Below, one piece after another: positions 16,429-25,627 of a stretch of DNA of 64,000 nucleotides. The position numbers and the translations under genes were made by a program. Location: positions 6,774,001 through 6,838,000 of the forward strand of contig NZ_CP146101.1 in assembly GCF_037023745.1 (NCBI RefSeq). The letters are read 5' to 3'. The notes beneath the pieces were generated by a model. That model was not told the DNA's origin, made no database searches, and saw nothing but the letters and a program-made list of their open reading frames with translations. Within the stretch, counting starts at the first letter, position 1. The number at the start of each line of letters is the position of its first letter. Origin of the DNA: Streptomyces sp. SCSIO 30461. GTDB lineage: Bacteria > Actinomycetota > Actinomycetes > Streptomycetales > Streptomycetaceae.

Positions 16429-17793
16429 GTGACCACCCCTCACCTCGACGCACATGTCCGCCTCGACACCCACCCCACGCATCCCAGCGCCGTCACCGCC
16501 ACCCTCACCGGCGCCAACCGCCTCGTCGCCCACCTCGCTCTGGAAGCCGCCGACTGGACCACCGTCGCCGACAACACCCTCGTCCTGGCCCGCATCGACC
16601 ACGAAGAGCCCCACTGGGCCAAGGACGCAGCCCAGCACCTGTCCGACAGCGGCATCACCGTCGAGATCACACCGAGACTCCAGAAAGCCATGGACGAAGA
16701 ATGGACCTGGGCGGAATACCCGATGCCGTGGTGCACCCGCAGCGAAATCCGCGAGGTCTCCGATCAGGCGCAGAAGATCCACGACGACATCCGCCGCGGC
16801 CAACTCCTCATCCACGCCCACGCCGACGACGGAAATACCACCGCCGCGGTCGGCACCTACCTCCACGGCGGCGAGAGCGTCCACCTGCACGGCGAGGACC
16901 ACCTGCGCCAAGTCGCCGGCACCTTCGACTCCCCGGGCCAGGCCCTGCTCGCCTTCGAGAAGGCCCACGGAACCGGCATACGCCCCGGCCCGGCACCCCT
17001 GACCGCCACCGAACACGCAGCCATCGAAGCCCGCACGCCACTCAGCGCACCTCCCAAGCCCGAGCCGACCCCCGCCCTACCAGAGGCCGTCCCCGTGTAC
17101 CTGGCCGACCCCGGCGACCACGACGCCGCCCTGGAACTCTTCCTCGACACACACAAGGACTGGCGGAAATGGCGTACCTGGTCGGACGACACCACCCATG
17201 CCGTCCACGAGAACCAGACCCTGCGCATCGAACGCGTACACGAGAGCGATCCCCGCGAGTACGCATGGACCATCGCCGCCTACGAGAATCCCGTGTCCGA
17301 TCGCATATGGCACATGACGCTCACCGGCACGACTCCGGCACCCCTGCTCCAGACCCTGCTGGACAACCTCGCGGAAACAGATGTCTGGGAAACGTCCGTC
17401 GGCACCCCCGTCACCGAGAAGACCGTCACCCAGGCCACCCGCGCCCTCACCGACGCCGGCTGGCAGCACACCCTGGACGGACGCTGGATCCGCTGGAGGA
17501 ACCACGACGGTGACGCCGGAGTCCAGTTCGACGCCTTCGCCGCCCAACGCACCTACAACACCCTCCCCACATGGACCCTGTGGGCCGGAAGCGACATCAC
17601 CCACCCCCACTGGGCCATCCACGCCTCGCCCTACACACCCGCCCCTCTCCTCGCCCGCCTGACCGAAGAACTCGCCCACGGCAGCGGCACCCGCCAGCCC
17701 GCACCCAGCCCGCACCGGCAGACCCATCGGCACGCCGCACAACCCGCGGCAGCCATACCAGCCCCATCACCCCGGCCCGCCCGACACCGCTGA
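16429..17793 (+). CDS. Large DUF317-related protein, 454 aa
   Basis: GTG 16429 lies about 12 nt after ACAAGGA. The N-terminal 200 residues are unfamiliar, with a DDDD-free acidic and His-rich mixture and a LLIHAHADDGNTTAA stretch. Residues 215-430 contain two DUF317-like units, each ending in the typical helix (PAPLLQTLLDNLAE and PAPLLARLTEELAHG) after Trp-rich strands (YAWTIAAYEN; WTLWAGSDITHPHWAIHA). The C-terminus is a His/Pro/Ala-rich basic tail. It is the third DUF317 protein in the block. Function unknown. Confidence 0.75.
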   Translation: MTTPHLDAHVRLDTHPTHPSAVTATLTGANRLVAHLALEAADWTTVADNTLVLARIDHEEPHWAKDAAQHLSDSGITVEITPRLQKAMDEEWTWAEYPMPWCTRSEIREVSDQAQKIHDDIRRGQLLIHAHADDGNTTAAVGTYLHGGESVHLHGEDHLRQVAGTFDSPGQALLAFEKAHGTGIRPGPAPLTATEHAAIEARTPLSAPPKPEPTPALPEAVPVYLADPGDHDAALELFLDTHKDWRKWRTWSDDTTHAVHENQTLRIERVHESDPREYAWTIAAYENPVSDRIWHMTLTGTTPAPLLQTLLDNLAETDVWETSVGTPVTEKTVTQATRALTDAGWQHTLDGRWIRWRNHDGDAGVQFDAFAAQRTYNTLPTWTLWAGSDITHPHWAIHASPYTPAPLLARLTEELAHGSGTRQPAPSPHRQTHRHAAQPAAAIPAPSPRPARHR

Positions 17794-17920
17794 CCCGGCA
17801 TGCGCAGGCCGACAGGCACGATCCCGGTCCCGGCCGCAGGGCACCCCACCGACGGGGGACGGTGCCACCGCCACCATCACCAGAAACAGCCCGGGCCCCG
17901 CACCAGCACCGCCCAGCCAC

Positions 17921-17936
17921 TCGCTCGCTCGCTCGC
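17921..17936 (+). repeat. Four tandem TCGC units
   Basis: TCGC is repeated four times perfectly just before the convergent end of the 17956-18903 gene. The flanking interval 17794-17955 contains no gene. A short slippage-prone repeat with no known role. Confidence 0.7.
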
Positions 17937-17955
17937 TGGAGATGAACCCCGGCGG

Positions 17956-18903
17956 TCAGCCCCGCTCGTCGATCAGACGCCCCACCTGCTGCAACACATC
18001 GTCACGGCCGACGAGGGGGAAGTCCCGTTCTCGCAGGAACACGTTCACCTTCCGTGGATCACTGTGCCGCAGCAGGTCCGTCGAGGCGACCACCAGTTCC
18101 GGGAACCGATGCGTCCCCTGGGCGGAAGGACGTACGCCTGTCGCCCGGGCGACCGCCATCCGCACCCGCGAAGCGTCAAGCTCCCAGTGAGCCGATACAT
18201 GCCCCTGATCGCACACCAGGATCGCCTCAGGGCCATCGACGCGCACGCCGCTCACCCGGTCATCGTGTGGGCAGCGGCGGACCGGCCTGATGCTGTGGGC
18301 GGTCGCGATCTGGATCCGGTCGGACTCGATGATGAGCGGGCCGGGCGCGACGACCGGTGCGACCTTCTGCTCGCGGGCCTGATCCGGATAGCCGGCGAAG
18401 AACGCGGCCAGGCGTCCGGCCGCTCCCCGCATAGGGGACGGGCCAGGAGCGGGAGGCTCGATATCGTCAGCCAGCAGGCTCGCCCCCATGCGGCCTTTGT
18501 ACTGGTCGCGGGCCGTGTTGAAGATGCTCCACAGCGGTGTGTTCCGCCCGCTCTCCCGGTCCCGGCCCTGCCCGGTCTCGGTCAGCGCCCGGTCGATCTC
18601 GCCGATGATCTGCGGCTCATGGTCTGCCGGGCCGTGGAAAGCCTCGACCAGCTCGGCGGCCGGTACGTCCCCGGGCACACGGTCCCCGGCGTACGTCCGG
18701 GCGAACAGCAGCAGGGACAGCGTGCACAGGTCGACAGACGCCCGGCTGCCCTGATCCCATCGCTGGTCGACAAGGAGCCGAGCCGCTTCATGAACCGCTG
18801 CGCCCCAGGCAGGCGGCGCCGAGGAGGGGAGCAGCAGGCTCATCTCCAGGTCGAGGTCGTATGCGCTCGGTTGACCGGACTCCACCGCCAGGACGTCAGA
18901 CAT
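17956..18903 (-). CDS. Hypothetical protein, 315 aa
   Basis: First minus-strand gene after the element block. ATG 18903 is placed behind AGGATGGG; the in-frame ATG at 18912 would sit directly on that site. The product is soluble. Residues 1-110 are helical (DLDLEMSLLLPSSAPPAWGA); the middle has a possible Cys/His site (VRRCPHDDRVSG and ILVCDQGHVSAHWEL) and a beta-rich stretch LIIESDRIQIATAH; the C-terminus is helical (DVLQQVGRLIDERG). No known domain is recognised. Its upstream neighbour on the same strand is the 2H phosphoesterase gene. Confidence 0.7.
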   Translation of the reverse strand: MSDVLAVESGQPSAYDLDLEMSLLLPSSAPPAWGAAVHEAARLLVDQRWDQGSRASVDLCTLSLLLFARTYAGDRVPGDVPAAELVEAFHGPADHEPQIIGEIDRALTETGQGRDRESGRNTPLWSIFNTARDQYKGRMGASLLADDIEPPAPGPSPMRGAAGRLAAFFAGYPDQAREQKVAPVVAPGPLIIESDRIQIATAHSIRPVRRCPHDDRVSGVRVDGPEAILVCDQGHVSAHWELDASRVRMAVARATGVRPSAQGTHRFPELVVASTDLLRHSDPRKVNVFLRERDFPLVGRDDVLQQVGRLIDERG

Positions 18904-18969
18904 GGTGCCCATCCTGCCCGGTAACTGCCGGGCTGCGAAGGGGAACCCGCCACGCCTCTGTTCCAGTCG

Positions 18970-19635
18970 TCATCGGGGCCGGTGGCCGAGGGGGATCTCG
19001 GCTACCGGCTCCCATGACATGCGCCACCCGCCGATGTCGTCGGCGAAGGCCCATGTCACGTCCAGCAGGTGCACCCGGTCGACGTGCAGGGGCACCTGCC
19101 TCGGCGTGATCTCGTTGCGCAGCGGCCCGTTGAGCCGGTCGGAGGAGGTGTCCCGGTAGCTGTACCCGAGGGAGAGGTGAGGCCGGCCGCCCGAATGCAG
19201 CAGCGCGCCCTCCCCCCTGGATTTCCGGATCGCCGCGCGGACCCGCTCGATCAGCGCGAGGACCTCCGCGTCGGGCCACACGTCGACCACCACGCCGGCG
19301 ATGTTGCTGAACGGGTGGCCGACCTGAGTGGTGAACGGCTCGACATCGGCGAGTTCGGTCGCGAGCGCGTCCACCACCTGTCCCAGGGCTGGCCGGTCGT
19401 AGTCGGCGGACGGGGCGTCGGCCAGCATCTCCAGCGTCATGTGCAGCAGCCCCGCACCATCCTCCGCGCCCGAGTACTGCGGGTCGATCGGATAGCCCGC
19501 CATCAGCGGCCCACAGGCCCGAGCCATCGCGAGGAACCCGTCATCGACTCCCGCACGAGGCAAGGCATAGACATGAAGCACCCCCACCCCACTGGGCCAC
19601 GGACGCCCCCGAAAACGCGGCACGAACTTCTCCAC
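18970..19635 (-). CDS. 2H phosphoesterase (2'-5' RNA ligase family)
   Basis: A 221-residue protein with the two H-x-T/S motifs of the 2H superfamily: HMTLEM (H65) and HLSLGY (H153), spaced as expected with a FSNIAGVVVDVWPD strand between. Such enzymes open cyclic phosphates or act on 2'-5' linkages in RNA or nucleotides; the substrate is not readable here. GTG 19635 is the start, with a G-rich Shine-Dalgarno upstream. It lies 66 nt from the downstream gene on the same strand and may form an operon with it. Confidence 0.85.
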   Translation of the reverse strand: MEKFVPRFRGRPWPSGVGVLHVYALPRAGVDDGFLAMARACGPLMAGYPIDPQYSGAEDGAGLLHMTLEMLADAPSADYDRPALGQVVDALATELADVEPFTTQVGHPFSNIAGVVVDVWPDAEVLALIERVRAAIRKSRGEGALLHSGGRPHLSLGYSYRDTSSDRLNGPLRNEITPRQVPLHVDRVHLLDVTWAFADDIGGWRMSWEPVAEIPLGHRPR

Positions 19636-19822
19636 CGACTGCCCCCTTCACCCCGGCGGGATGGCATTCGGCCACCACTCCGCCCGTCGTGGCCGTGCCC
19701 AACCTCCCACGCCCAGCCAATGGCCCCCGGGGACGTGGCCACACATTCGCGGTCTCCTTCTGCCTTTCCCCCCACACACCGCACGCCTACTGTCAGCCTC
19801 ACCAGTACGCAGCGGAGGGACA

Positions 19823-20428
19823 ATGAAGGACAGGAAGGCGCAAGTCGCGGCGCTTCTGGCGCTCGGCGCCCGCACGCAGCCGGCCCTACGCGGCTGGGTC
19901 CCGTTCGGCGACCTCCCATCTGAGTATCACCAGGCCCTGGGGGCCGCAGTCGACAAAAGGCTGGCGGAGTTCGCCGATCGGGATACCCGCGCCGAACTCT
20001 CGGCCCTCGCCGGCCACCCGGTCCCTGAGGCGGCCCGACTGACCACACAGGGCCACGACGCCGTCGCCTACATCAAGGCAAGCTCCGCACTCCCCTCCCC
20101 CGAGGAACCGTCGGACGAGGGCCTCAGGTTGATCCAGTTGCGCCCGTCGGAAATGGATGTCGTACGGGTGTATGTGAGCATCGCTCCGCAACTCCACGTG
20201 CCGCCCGCCGACGGCCTCGCCGAAAAGGTGCGCACCGCCGCCTTCGACAAGACCGCCAACCGATGGACGCTGCGGCTGACCTCGGAACAGGTCGAATCGG
20301 TCGCCTACGCCTTCTACCTGCACGCCTGCAGCGTGTCCGTAGGAGAAGCAAACCGCTTCGCCCGCACCTACAACATCAGCATGCGCGTGGACAGCACCAC
20401 GGGGGAGATACGGCCAACACCGCTGTGA
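19823..20428 (+). CDS. Hypothetical protein, DUF6417-like
   Basis: ATG 19823 follows GGAGGGACA. An open frame extends upstream to 19661 without coding character. The 201-residue product has RLIQLRPSEMDVVRVYVSIA, then VPPADGLAEKVRTAAFDKTA, NRWTLRLTSEQVESVAYAFY and a Ser-x-x-x-x-EANRFARTY ending. I recall this pattern from the Streptomyces family called DUF6417, but only from memory. The N-terminal third resembles a winged-helix (LTTQGHDAVAYIKAS). Possibly a regulatory or structural protein; no function is known. Confidence 0.7.
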   Translation: MKDRKAQVAALLALGARTQPALRGWVPFGDLPSEYHQALGAAVDKRLAEFADRDTRAELSALAGHPVPEAARLTTQGHDAVAYIKASSALPSPEEPSDEGLRLIQLRPSEMDVVRVYVSIAPQLHVPPADGLAEKVRTAAFDKTANRWTLRLTSEQVESVAYAFYLHACSVSVGEANRFARTYNISMRVDSTTGEIRPTPL

Positions 20429-20660
20429 GACCCGGCAGCAGACCGCCATGATCGGTGAACTCCCGCCCAAAGCAGTCCCCCTGTAACGGCCGTTCGTACC
20501 CAGCCCAGGAACCGCCGATTCCTGCAACCGACTACCTGCGTCCTGCGGGGGCTGCCGACTCCGCGCCCAACCAGCCGGGCTACGTCCACCCGCGATCCCA
20601 GGGCTGCGGTTGGGACGATCCTTCGGTCGGCGCCTCCTTGCGGCGGGCACACGTGAACGC

Positions 20661-20862
20661 CCCGGCTGCGCCTCGTCCGGGTGGCTTCCGCCGTACCGGC
20701 GCGGCCCAGGCGGCTGCTCTGCAAGATAGATCCGCGCACCTCGCGACCGAATCGTAGGACGGATGACAGATGTCCACTGCGACAGACGGGCCTTTCCGTG
20801 CTTACATCACGAAGGCTGAATTCTCCGTCGACCTTCCCTGCGACGCCCTTCGGGAGGACCTG
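20661..20862 (+). repeat. Degenerate copy A of a 200-bp duplication
   Basis: This interval matches 22083-22283 with many substitutions but clear blocks of identity, for example CCGAATCGTAGGACGGA and GACAGACGGGCCTTTC-type stretches. It covers the upstream region and first codons of the 22191-24425 gene. Copy A leads into a truncated frame. Confidence 0.75.
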
Positions 20863-20898
20863 TGGGATCCGGTCCCGGAGGGCGCCCCTACTCGCTAG
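20770..20898 (+). pseudogene. Truncated paralogue of the 22191-24425 gene N-terminus
   Basis: A 42-codon frame beginning MSTATDGPFRAYITKAEF, compared with MATAADGPFAAYTAAAEH at the start of the 744-residue protein. Similarity continues to about residue 31 and then stops; the frame ends at TAG 20896. It looks like the stump of a lost paralogue, or a short peptide made by partial duplication. Confidence 0.6.
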
Positions 20899-20929
20899 CG
20901 TAGAAGCGCGATGGAGGGAGATCAGGCTG

Positions 20930-21610
20930 ATGGCGACGCTGGTAGTGGGGTTTCGGCTGGGCAATGACACGACCAGCCGGCAAGTTACGGTGCTGGTGAC
21001 CGAGTCTGGTGTCCTGCACCGTGCCCAAGGTATCTACGGGAAGCTCCCGCGGTTGTCCCGACCGGAGCCCTCGGTTGCGCTCAGCCGAAACTCCTTATTC
21101 AAAGGCGAGAATCCTCTGGCCAGCCCCATTGCCGCCCTGCGCGAGCGCCACACCGACTACACGAAGAAGGGCTACTCCCGCGCCCTCATCCCACCGGCCG
21201 TCGTTCGCCTCGACCTGGAAGAGCTCCCGCCCTTTCCCGCGATCCCCCATCGTAAGCTGATGCAGGCTTTCATCGGGGCGGCCCCAAACACGCCGCAGCC
21301 GCTCGACGTCGCCATCAGGGACTTCCGCGCTGCCCTCGGCTTGCCCACACGGCCCGCGAACGTCTCATGGAAACCCCGTAGACAGCCGATCCCGCCGCGT
21401 GTCGAGGCGATGATGCGTACCCTCGCCCACGGCTCTCCCATCAGCTCCCCGCCACGTCGGCCGGTCGGCTGGACCGTCACGGGCGAGGGGGTAAGGCTGC
21501 ACGTCGGAAGGACAGGCGAGACCCTCGACCGGCAAGCGGTGATCGAACTGCAGGCGGCACTCAGCGCGTGGCTGCGCTTTACAGGGAAGTCGGAGGCGGC
21601 TGCCGATTGA
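20930..21610 (+). CDS. Hypothetical protein, 226 aa
   Basis: ATG 20930 follows GGAGGGAG by about 9 nt. The product opens with a strand-rich stretch (MATLVVGFRLGNDTTSRQVT) and contains LIPPAVVRLDLEELPPFPAI around residues 85-105. The C-terminal 60 residues read GWTVTGEGVRLHVGRTGETL followed by a helix. No family is recognised. Its start lies 31 nt beyond the truncated paralogue, so the upstream duplication may have provided its promoter. Confidence 0.65.
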   Translation: MATLVVGFRLGNDTTSRQVTVLVTESGVLHRAQGIYGKLPRLSRPEPSVALSRNSLFKGENPLASPIAALRERHTDYTKKGYSRALIPPAVVRLDLEELPPFPAIPHRKLMQAFIGAAPNTPQPLDVAIRDFRAALGLPTRPANVSWKPRRQPIPPRVEAMMRTLAHGSPISSPPRRPVGWTVTGEGVRLHVGRTGETLDRQAVIELQAALSAWLRFTGKSEAAAD

Positions 21611-21682
21611 ACGGCAGGCCGCTGCCTGGTCAAGACCGTCCAGGTGGGGCGAGCTGTCCGTACACCTGGAGACCAGCATTCT

Positions 21683-21808
21683 GACTTCGACTCCCGCACC
21701 CGCGGTTACACAAAGCTCAAGGACCTCCTGGCCACCACCCTGTTCGAGGTGGACCGCAGGACTCCCGGCGGCGGAAAGACGACCGTCATCTACGCCCGCG
21801 ACAAACGC
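21683..21808 (+). pseudogene. Remnant of an OST-HTH/LOTUS domain
   Basis: The 42 residues encoded here contain DFDSRTRGYTKLKDLL, LFEVDRR and TTVIYARDK, a pattern close to the RNA-binding OST-HTH/LOTUS domain found at the C-terminus of NYN-type nucleases. Neither an NYN domain nor a ribosome-binding site is nearby, and the 121-residue frame (21644-22009) continues into unrelated sequence. It is probably the tail of a lost gene. Confidence 0.5.
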
Positions 21809-22082
21809 AACACCAGCGACGGCCCCCTCCCAGGGCTGATGCCGGCACTGCGGCAAGCCGGTCACCGGGCTCATCGCGAACCAGGGGCTCCAGAACCGCT
21901 TGGGCCACGGATCGTCCAGTTGTCCTGCGCGTACCTGGCCCACCTGCGAGCACTGCTCGCGCTCACGCGAGGTCACCGACCCAACAGGAGGAAGGTCGAC
22001 GACGGATGAAGTGCCCCGGCCCGATGGCACCACTCACGCCATCCACGAGTCCCAGACCCTGGCCCCTGAACACGTCCCCCAG

Positions 22083-22283
22083 CCCGGGCTGCCTCGTACG
22101 GGTGGATTCCCTCCCCGCAGTCACAGCCCAGGCGGTTGCCCTGCAAGATTGATCCGCGACCTCGCACCCGAATCGTAGGACGGACGACAGATGGCCACTG
22201 CGGCAGACGGGCCTTTCGCTGCTTACACCGCGGCAGCCGAACACTTCACCGACCTTCCCTTCGGCGGGCTCGATGAATACCTG
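22083..22283 (+). repeat. Copy B of a 200-bp duplication
   Basis: The partner of 20661-20862. It includes the upstream region and the first 31 codons of the intact 744-residue gene. The two copies are in direct orientation about 1.4 kb apart and flank the 20930-21610 gene and the LOTUS remnant. Confidence 0.75.
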
Positions 22284-24425
22284 CGTCCGTTCGACGCCGG
22301 GCTGCTGATGGCGGCCGGCCGGATGCTGGCCGTCTGCGCCTACCGCGACGCCGCCCACTACACGGACCGCCCCTTCGCCCGGGGCGAGAAGGACGCCGCC
22401 GCCACGGTGCTGAACCTGCTGCCCCCCGCGTGCGACGACCAGGGCCACGCCTTCCGCCGGGAGGTGGCGCGCGCCTTCGGGGACCTGGCCGAGGACCTCG
22501 CGGCCGGGCGTGCGCCGCTGCCGCGCTGCCAGGCCGAGACCTGGGCCCTGAAGACCATGCTGGACGCGGCGCCCCGGGTGTGTGCCGCCGACGACGAGGA
22601 ACTGACCGCGCTCGGCGTCCCCGTTCCCCCGGGCACGGACGGGAACTCCTACTGGCAACCCTGCTTCGATGACGAACCCTGGGCGTTCGTCATCGAGGAC
22701 GCGAAATACACGATCGCCGAGGCTCAGCCATCCGCTTCTGCCCAGGAGACGGTGGCAGGAGCCGAGGGACCTGGGCCGGTTCCGGAGCCGGAAGACGGCT
22801 GGGACGCCCCCGCGTACTGGTTCTCCCCCTACGCCATCACCCGCCCCCGGGACCCTGGGCGGGGCCACCCGGACTGGGCCGACCCCGCCGGCCGCAGCTC
22901 GCTGCCGCTGGGGTGGCCGAGTGTCGAGCGGGCCGTTGGCCTGCTCGGCTTGGGCGACGACTTCGACCCCTGGCAAGCGGCACAGAGCGACGTACTGCGC
23001 CCCCGGGTGGCGATGGTCGCGGACATCCTCACCCCGCTGGCGGCCAGGCTGCTGACGGTGGCCGCCGACAGTGTCGCCGACAGCGGCCGGCACGACCTGC
23101 TCGCCCACGGCGACCGGGTCTTCGCCCGCCCCGACGACGAGGACGCGGTGTGGGAGTTGGAGGACTCCTTCCTGTACCGGCTCCCGCCGCTGTGCGACGG
23201 CCAGTCCGCCGCCTGGCGCCTGGCCATGGTCCGCGCGGTGGAGAACCTGGCCGATGACCTGCGCGGCGGACGGGCCCCGCTGCCCACCTGCACCGCCGAG
23301 GAACTCGCCTTCCACCTGATCCTCGCCGAAGCCGAAATGGTCCTGGACCAGCTCGACGACGCCGAGTACGCCCACGACGTGGGCCTGCCGACCGGCGACC
23401 GGTTCACCGCCCGTCACCGCACCCTCGACCTATGGAGGGAAGCCTTTCTCCAGGATGAAGACGTCCTGCTCCACTACGACGAGGCCCTCGCCCGCGTCGC
23501 CGCCGACCCCGACCACCCGGTAAGCCTGCAGGCAGGCACCGGGGACCTGCGCCCCCGCGCCTGGTTCGCGCCCTTCGGCAACATCCGCCCCCGCACCCCA
23601 CAACCCCTCAGCGATCAGGACCGCGCGATCCTCGCTGGCGCGGACCCCGACGCCTTCTTCGACAGCACCCCCGCACTCACCCAGTTGCACACCGAGCCCG
23701 TCGAGCCCGATACGGCCACCGTCCTGCCTGGACAACTCCGGGAAGAGTTCGAGCACTTCACCGGCCTCGCGCAGCGCCGGTTCTTCGACGAGTCCTGTGC
23801 CATCGCGATGGCCGTAAGCCTGGAGCGTCTGCTCGCCCGCCTCTTCGACAGCGACGTCGTGGTGCCCTCCCGTATCTGGCCGCTCAACCCCCGCGCCAGC
23901 GCCGTCCAAGCCGGACTGCTCCTGGTCGACCACGACTTCTGCCTCCAGGGCTACACCCGTACCTGGCGCCTGCACGCCGACCTCACCGCCCGCGAGGCAC
24001 GCCAGTGGACCGTCGCCCTCCTCGAAGACTGCGCCAAGTACATCGTCGCGAACCACGGGCACACCGCCATGGACATCCTCCAAGGCAACCCGCCCGCCCC
24101 GCCACTCGATGACGACCTCCTCGACGAGCTGCTCGCGCGTCTGCGCGCACTCGCACGCGACCTCACCACCGCCGGCCTGCTGCGCCACCGCACCCACCAC
24201 CTCGGCATCAGCAGCACCCAACTCGCCGAGGAAGCCATCCTCCCCCACACCCTCATCACCGCCTGGCTCGACGGCGCACCCCCCACACCCACCCAGCTCC
24301 TGCGCTGCGCCCCCGCCCTGCAACTGTCCGAAGACGTCCTCCTCGCCACACTCGAAGGCAAACGGGACACCGCCTACTGGCCCCTGCCCGTTCCACCACC
24401 GGACCACCAAGGCCGCCCCGAATGA
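22191..24425 (+). CDS. Large unknown protein with internal duplication
   Basis: A 744-residue protein from ATG 22191 with AGGACG upstream. Two repeats are visible: residues about 65-125 (VLNLLPPACDDQGHAFRREV, then LAEDLAAGRAPLPRC) and about 325-385 (FLYRLPPLCDGQSAAWRLAM, then LADDLRGGRAPLPTC). Each repeat is followed by a YWFSPYAITRPR or AWFAPFGNIRPR segment, so the unit is about 220 residues long. The last 70 residues look like an XRE-type helix-turn-helix (LGISSTQLAEEAILPHTLIT). No catalytic motif is seen. It may be a regulator or a helical-repeat scaffold. Confidence 0.8.
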   Translation: MATAADGPFAAYTAAAEHFTDLPFGGLDEYLRPFDAGLLMAAGRMLAVCAYRDAAHYTDRPFARGEKDAAATVLNLLPPACDDQGHAFRREVARAFGDLAEDLAAGRAPLPRCQAETWALKTMLDAAPRVCAADDEELTALGVPVPPGTDGNSYWQPCFDDEPWAFVIEDAKYTIAEAQPSASAQETVAGAEGPGPVPEPEDGWDAPAYWFSPYAITRPRDPGRGHPDWADPAGRSSLPLGWPSVERAVGLLGLGDDFDPWQAAQSDVLRPRVAMVADILTPLAARLLTVAADSVADSGRHDLLAHGDRVFARPDDEDAVWELEDSFLYRLPPLCDGQSAAWRLAMVRAVENLADDLRGGRAPLPTCTAEELAFHLILAEAEMVLDQLDDAEYAHDVGLPTGDRFTARHRTLDLWREAFLQDEDVLLHYDEALARVAADPDHPVSLQAGTGDLRPRAWFAPFGNIRPRTPQPLSDQDRAILAGADPDAFFDSTPALTQLHTEPVEPDTATVLPGQLREEFEHFTGLAQRRFFDESCAIAMAVSLERLLARLFDSDVVVPSRIWPLNPRASAVQAGLLLVDHDFCLQGYTRTWRLHADLTAREARQWTVALLEDCAKYIVANHGHTAMDILQGNPPAPPLDDDLLDELLARLRALARDLTTAGLLRHRTHHLGISSTQLAEEAILPHTLITAWLDGAPPTPTQLLRCAPALQLSEDVLLATLEGKRDTAYWPLPVPPPDHQGRPE

Positions 24426-24515
24426 TCAGACCCGCAGGGATCCGCCGGATTCCCGTACCTCCACCGCCACAACCCGCCCCGCGACGCACAAACGCTGTGG
24501 AAGGCCAGGGCGGTA

Positions 24516-25418
24516 TCACGCCGCCGCGTAGCTGAGCCGGAACAGGTCCTGGGCACGTCCCAGGTCCCGCTCCGTGCGCAGTTGTACCTCCAGATCGCCC
24601 GTGCCGTGGTGGCCGAGACCCGTCACATCCCGGGTGAACCCAGGGACGATGTCCACCTTCGCCGGGTCCGCCTTCAGGTAGACCAGCAGTTTGGTCTGCT
24701 GGGGCGGCACCACGCAGGCGAAGTTCCGCAGCCGCCGGTAGGCCGCGTACTGCTTGCGCTGCACGCGACTGACGCCGTCCCCAAGGCCGAGAAGCGTCTC
24801 CCCGAGGCCCTCAGCCAACTCCTCCATGGCCCCGACCTTGCGCTGGGGCGCCTGCGGCGTACCCGCGCGCCGGCGGCTGCGCCTGCCCGCCTCCGTCTTC
24901 CCCGTGACGGAGGCGACGGTCTCAAGTCCGACGTGGTCATCGCCGAAATACCGGTAGCGGACCAGGTCGATACTGCGCCGGTGCTCGCGCACCGCGTGCA
25001 CGTCGTACCGGGTGAAGTCCCCGGCGACGCAGATCAGCCTGGGCGCGCTCCACAGGACCTGGGCCGCGGCTGGTGCCCCGAGCCGGTCGCGGACCAGAGC
25101 GTGGAAGACGCTCCGGTGCCGGGTGAGCCAGGCCAGGTAGTAGAGGCCCTGGTGGATCACGCCGGCATTCGTGCCGCGTTTGTACTCAATGACGACCGGC
25201 GCCCCATTTTCGTCGATTCCCAGCGAATCAATGCGTCCGCCGTCGACACAGTCGATGACGTACTCGCTCGCCAGGAACGTGACACCCAGCATCGTCTCCA
25301 TGTGCGCCTCGATGAGGCCCTGCACGTCCGCCTCGGCCTCCGCGAGACGCGGCGCAACCTCGACCACACCGCCGCCTGCCGTATTGAACAGCTTCAGGTC
25401 CGACACCATCCCCTCCAT
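24516..25418 (-). CDS. DUF5655 protein with RecB/NucS-like nuclease core
   Basis: A 300-residue protein that I recognise as the DUF5655 type. The N-terminal nuclease-like core has GRIDSLGID (D64), VVIEYKR (E78, K80) and HQGLYYLAWL (Q90, Y94), which are the D, ExK and QxxxY elements of RecB/NucS-type PD-(D/E)XK nucleases. A basic linker (residues about 180-195) leads to a C-terminal DUF5655 domain with QTKLLVYLKADPAKVDI. Start may be ATG 25418 or ATG 25409. It is the last gene before the tRNA remnant and is probably element cargo, possibly DNA repair or defence. Confidence 0.8.
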   Translation of the reverse strand: MEGMVSDLKLFNTAGGGVVEVAPRLAEAEADVQGLIEAHMETMLGVTFLASEYVIDCVDGGRIDSLGIDENGAPVVIEYKRGTNAGVIHQGLYYLAWLTRHRSVFHALVRDRLGAPAAAQVLWSAPRLICVAGDFTRYDVHAVREHRRSIDLVRYRYFGDDHVGLETVASVTGKTEAGRRSRRRAGTPQAPQRKVGAMEELAEGLGETLLGLGDGVSRVQRKQYAAYRRLRNFACVVPPQQTKLLVYLKADPAKVDIVPGFTRDVTGLGHHGTGDLEVQLRTERDLGRAQDLFRLSYAAA

Positions 25419-25627
25419 GTTTGGAAGATCGACAACGCCGGAGAAGGCAGGAGTATTTCCGAGAGCATCCCCGGACAGCGAGGGGCGGGATGCACGCCGT
25501 ACCCCGAACTCGCACGCGGCCAGTCCCAGAAACGGGGCTGATCCCACATACATCCCACAAAATCCATGACGACACGTCAGACCTTTAGAAACATGCAGGT
25601 CAAGAGGCATTCGAAGCGAATTCACCA

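Noticed and set aside
20455..20757. 100-residue plus-strand open frame
   Set aside because: No ribosome-binding site and no domain; it overlaps the degenerate repeat copy A.
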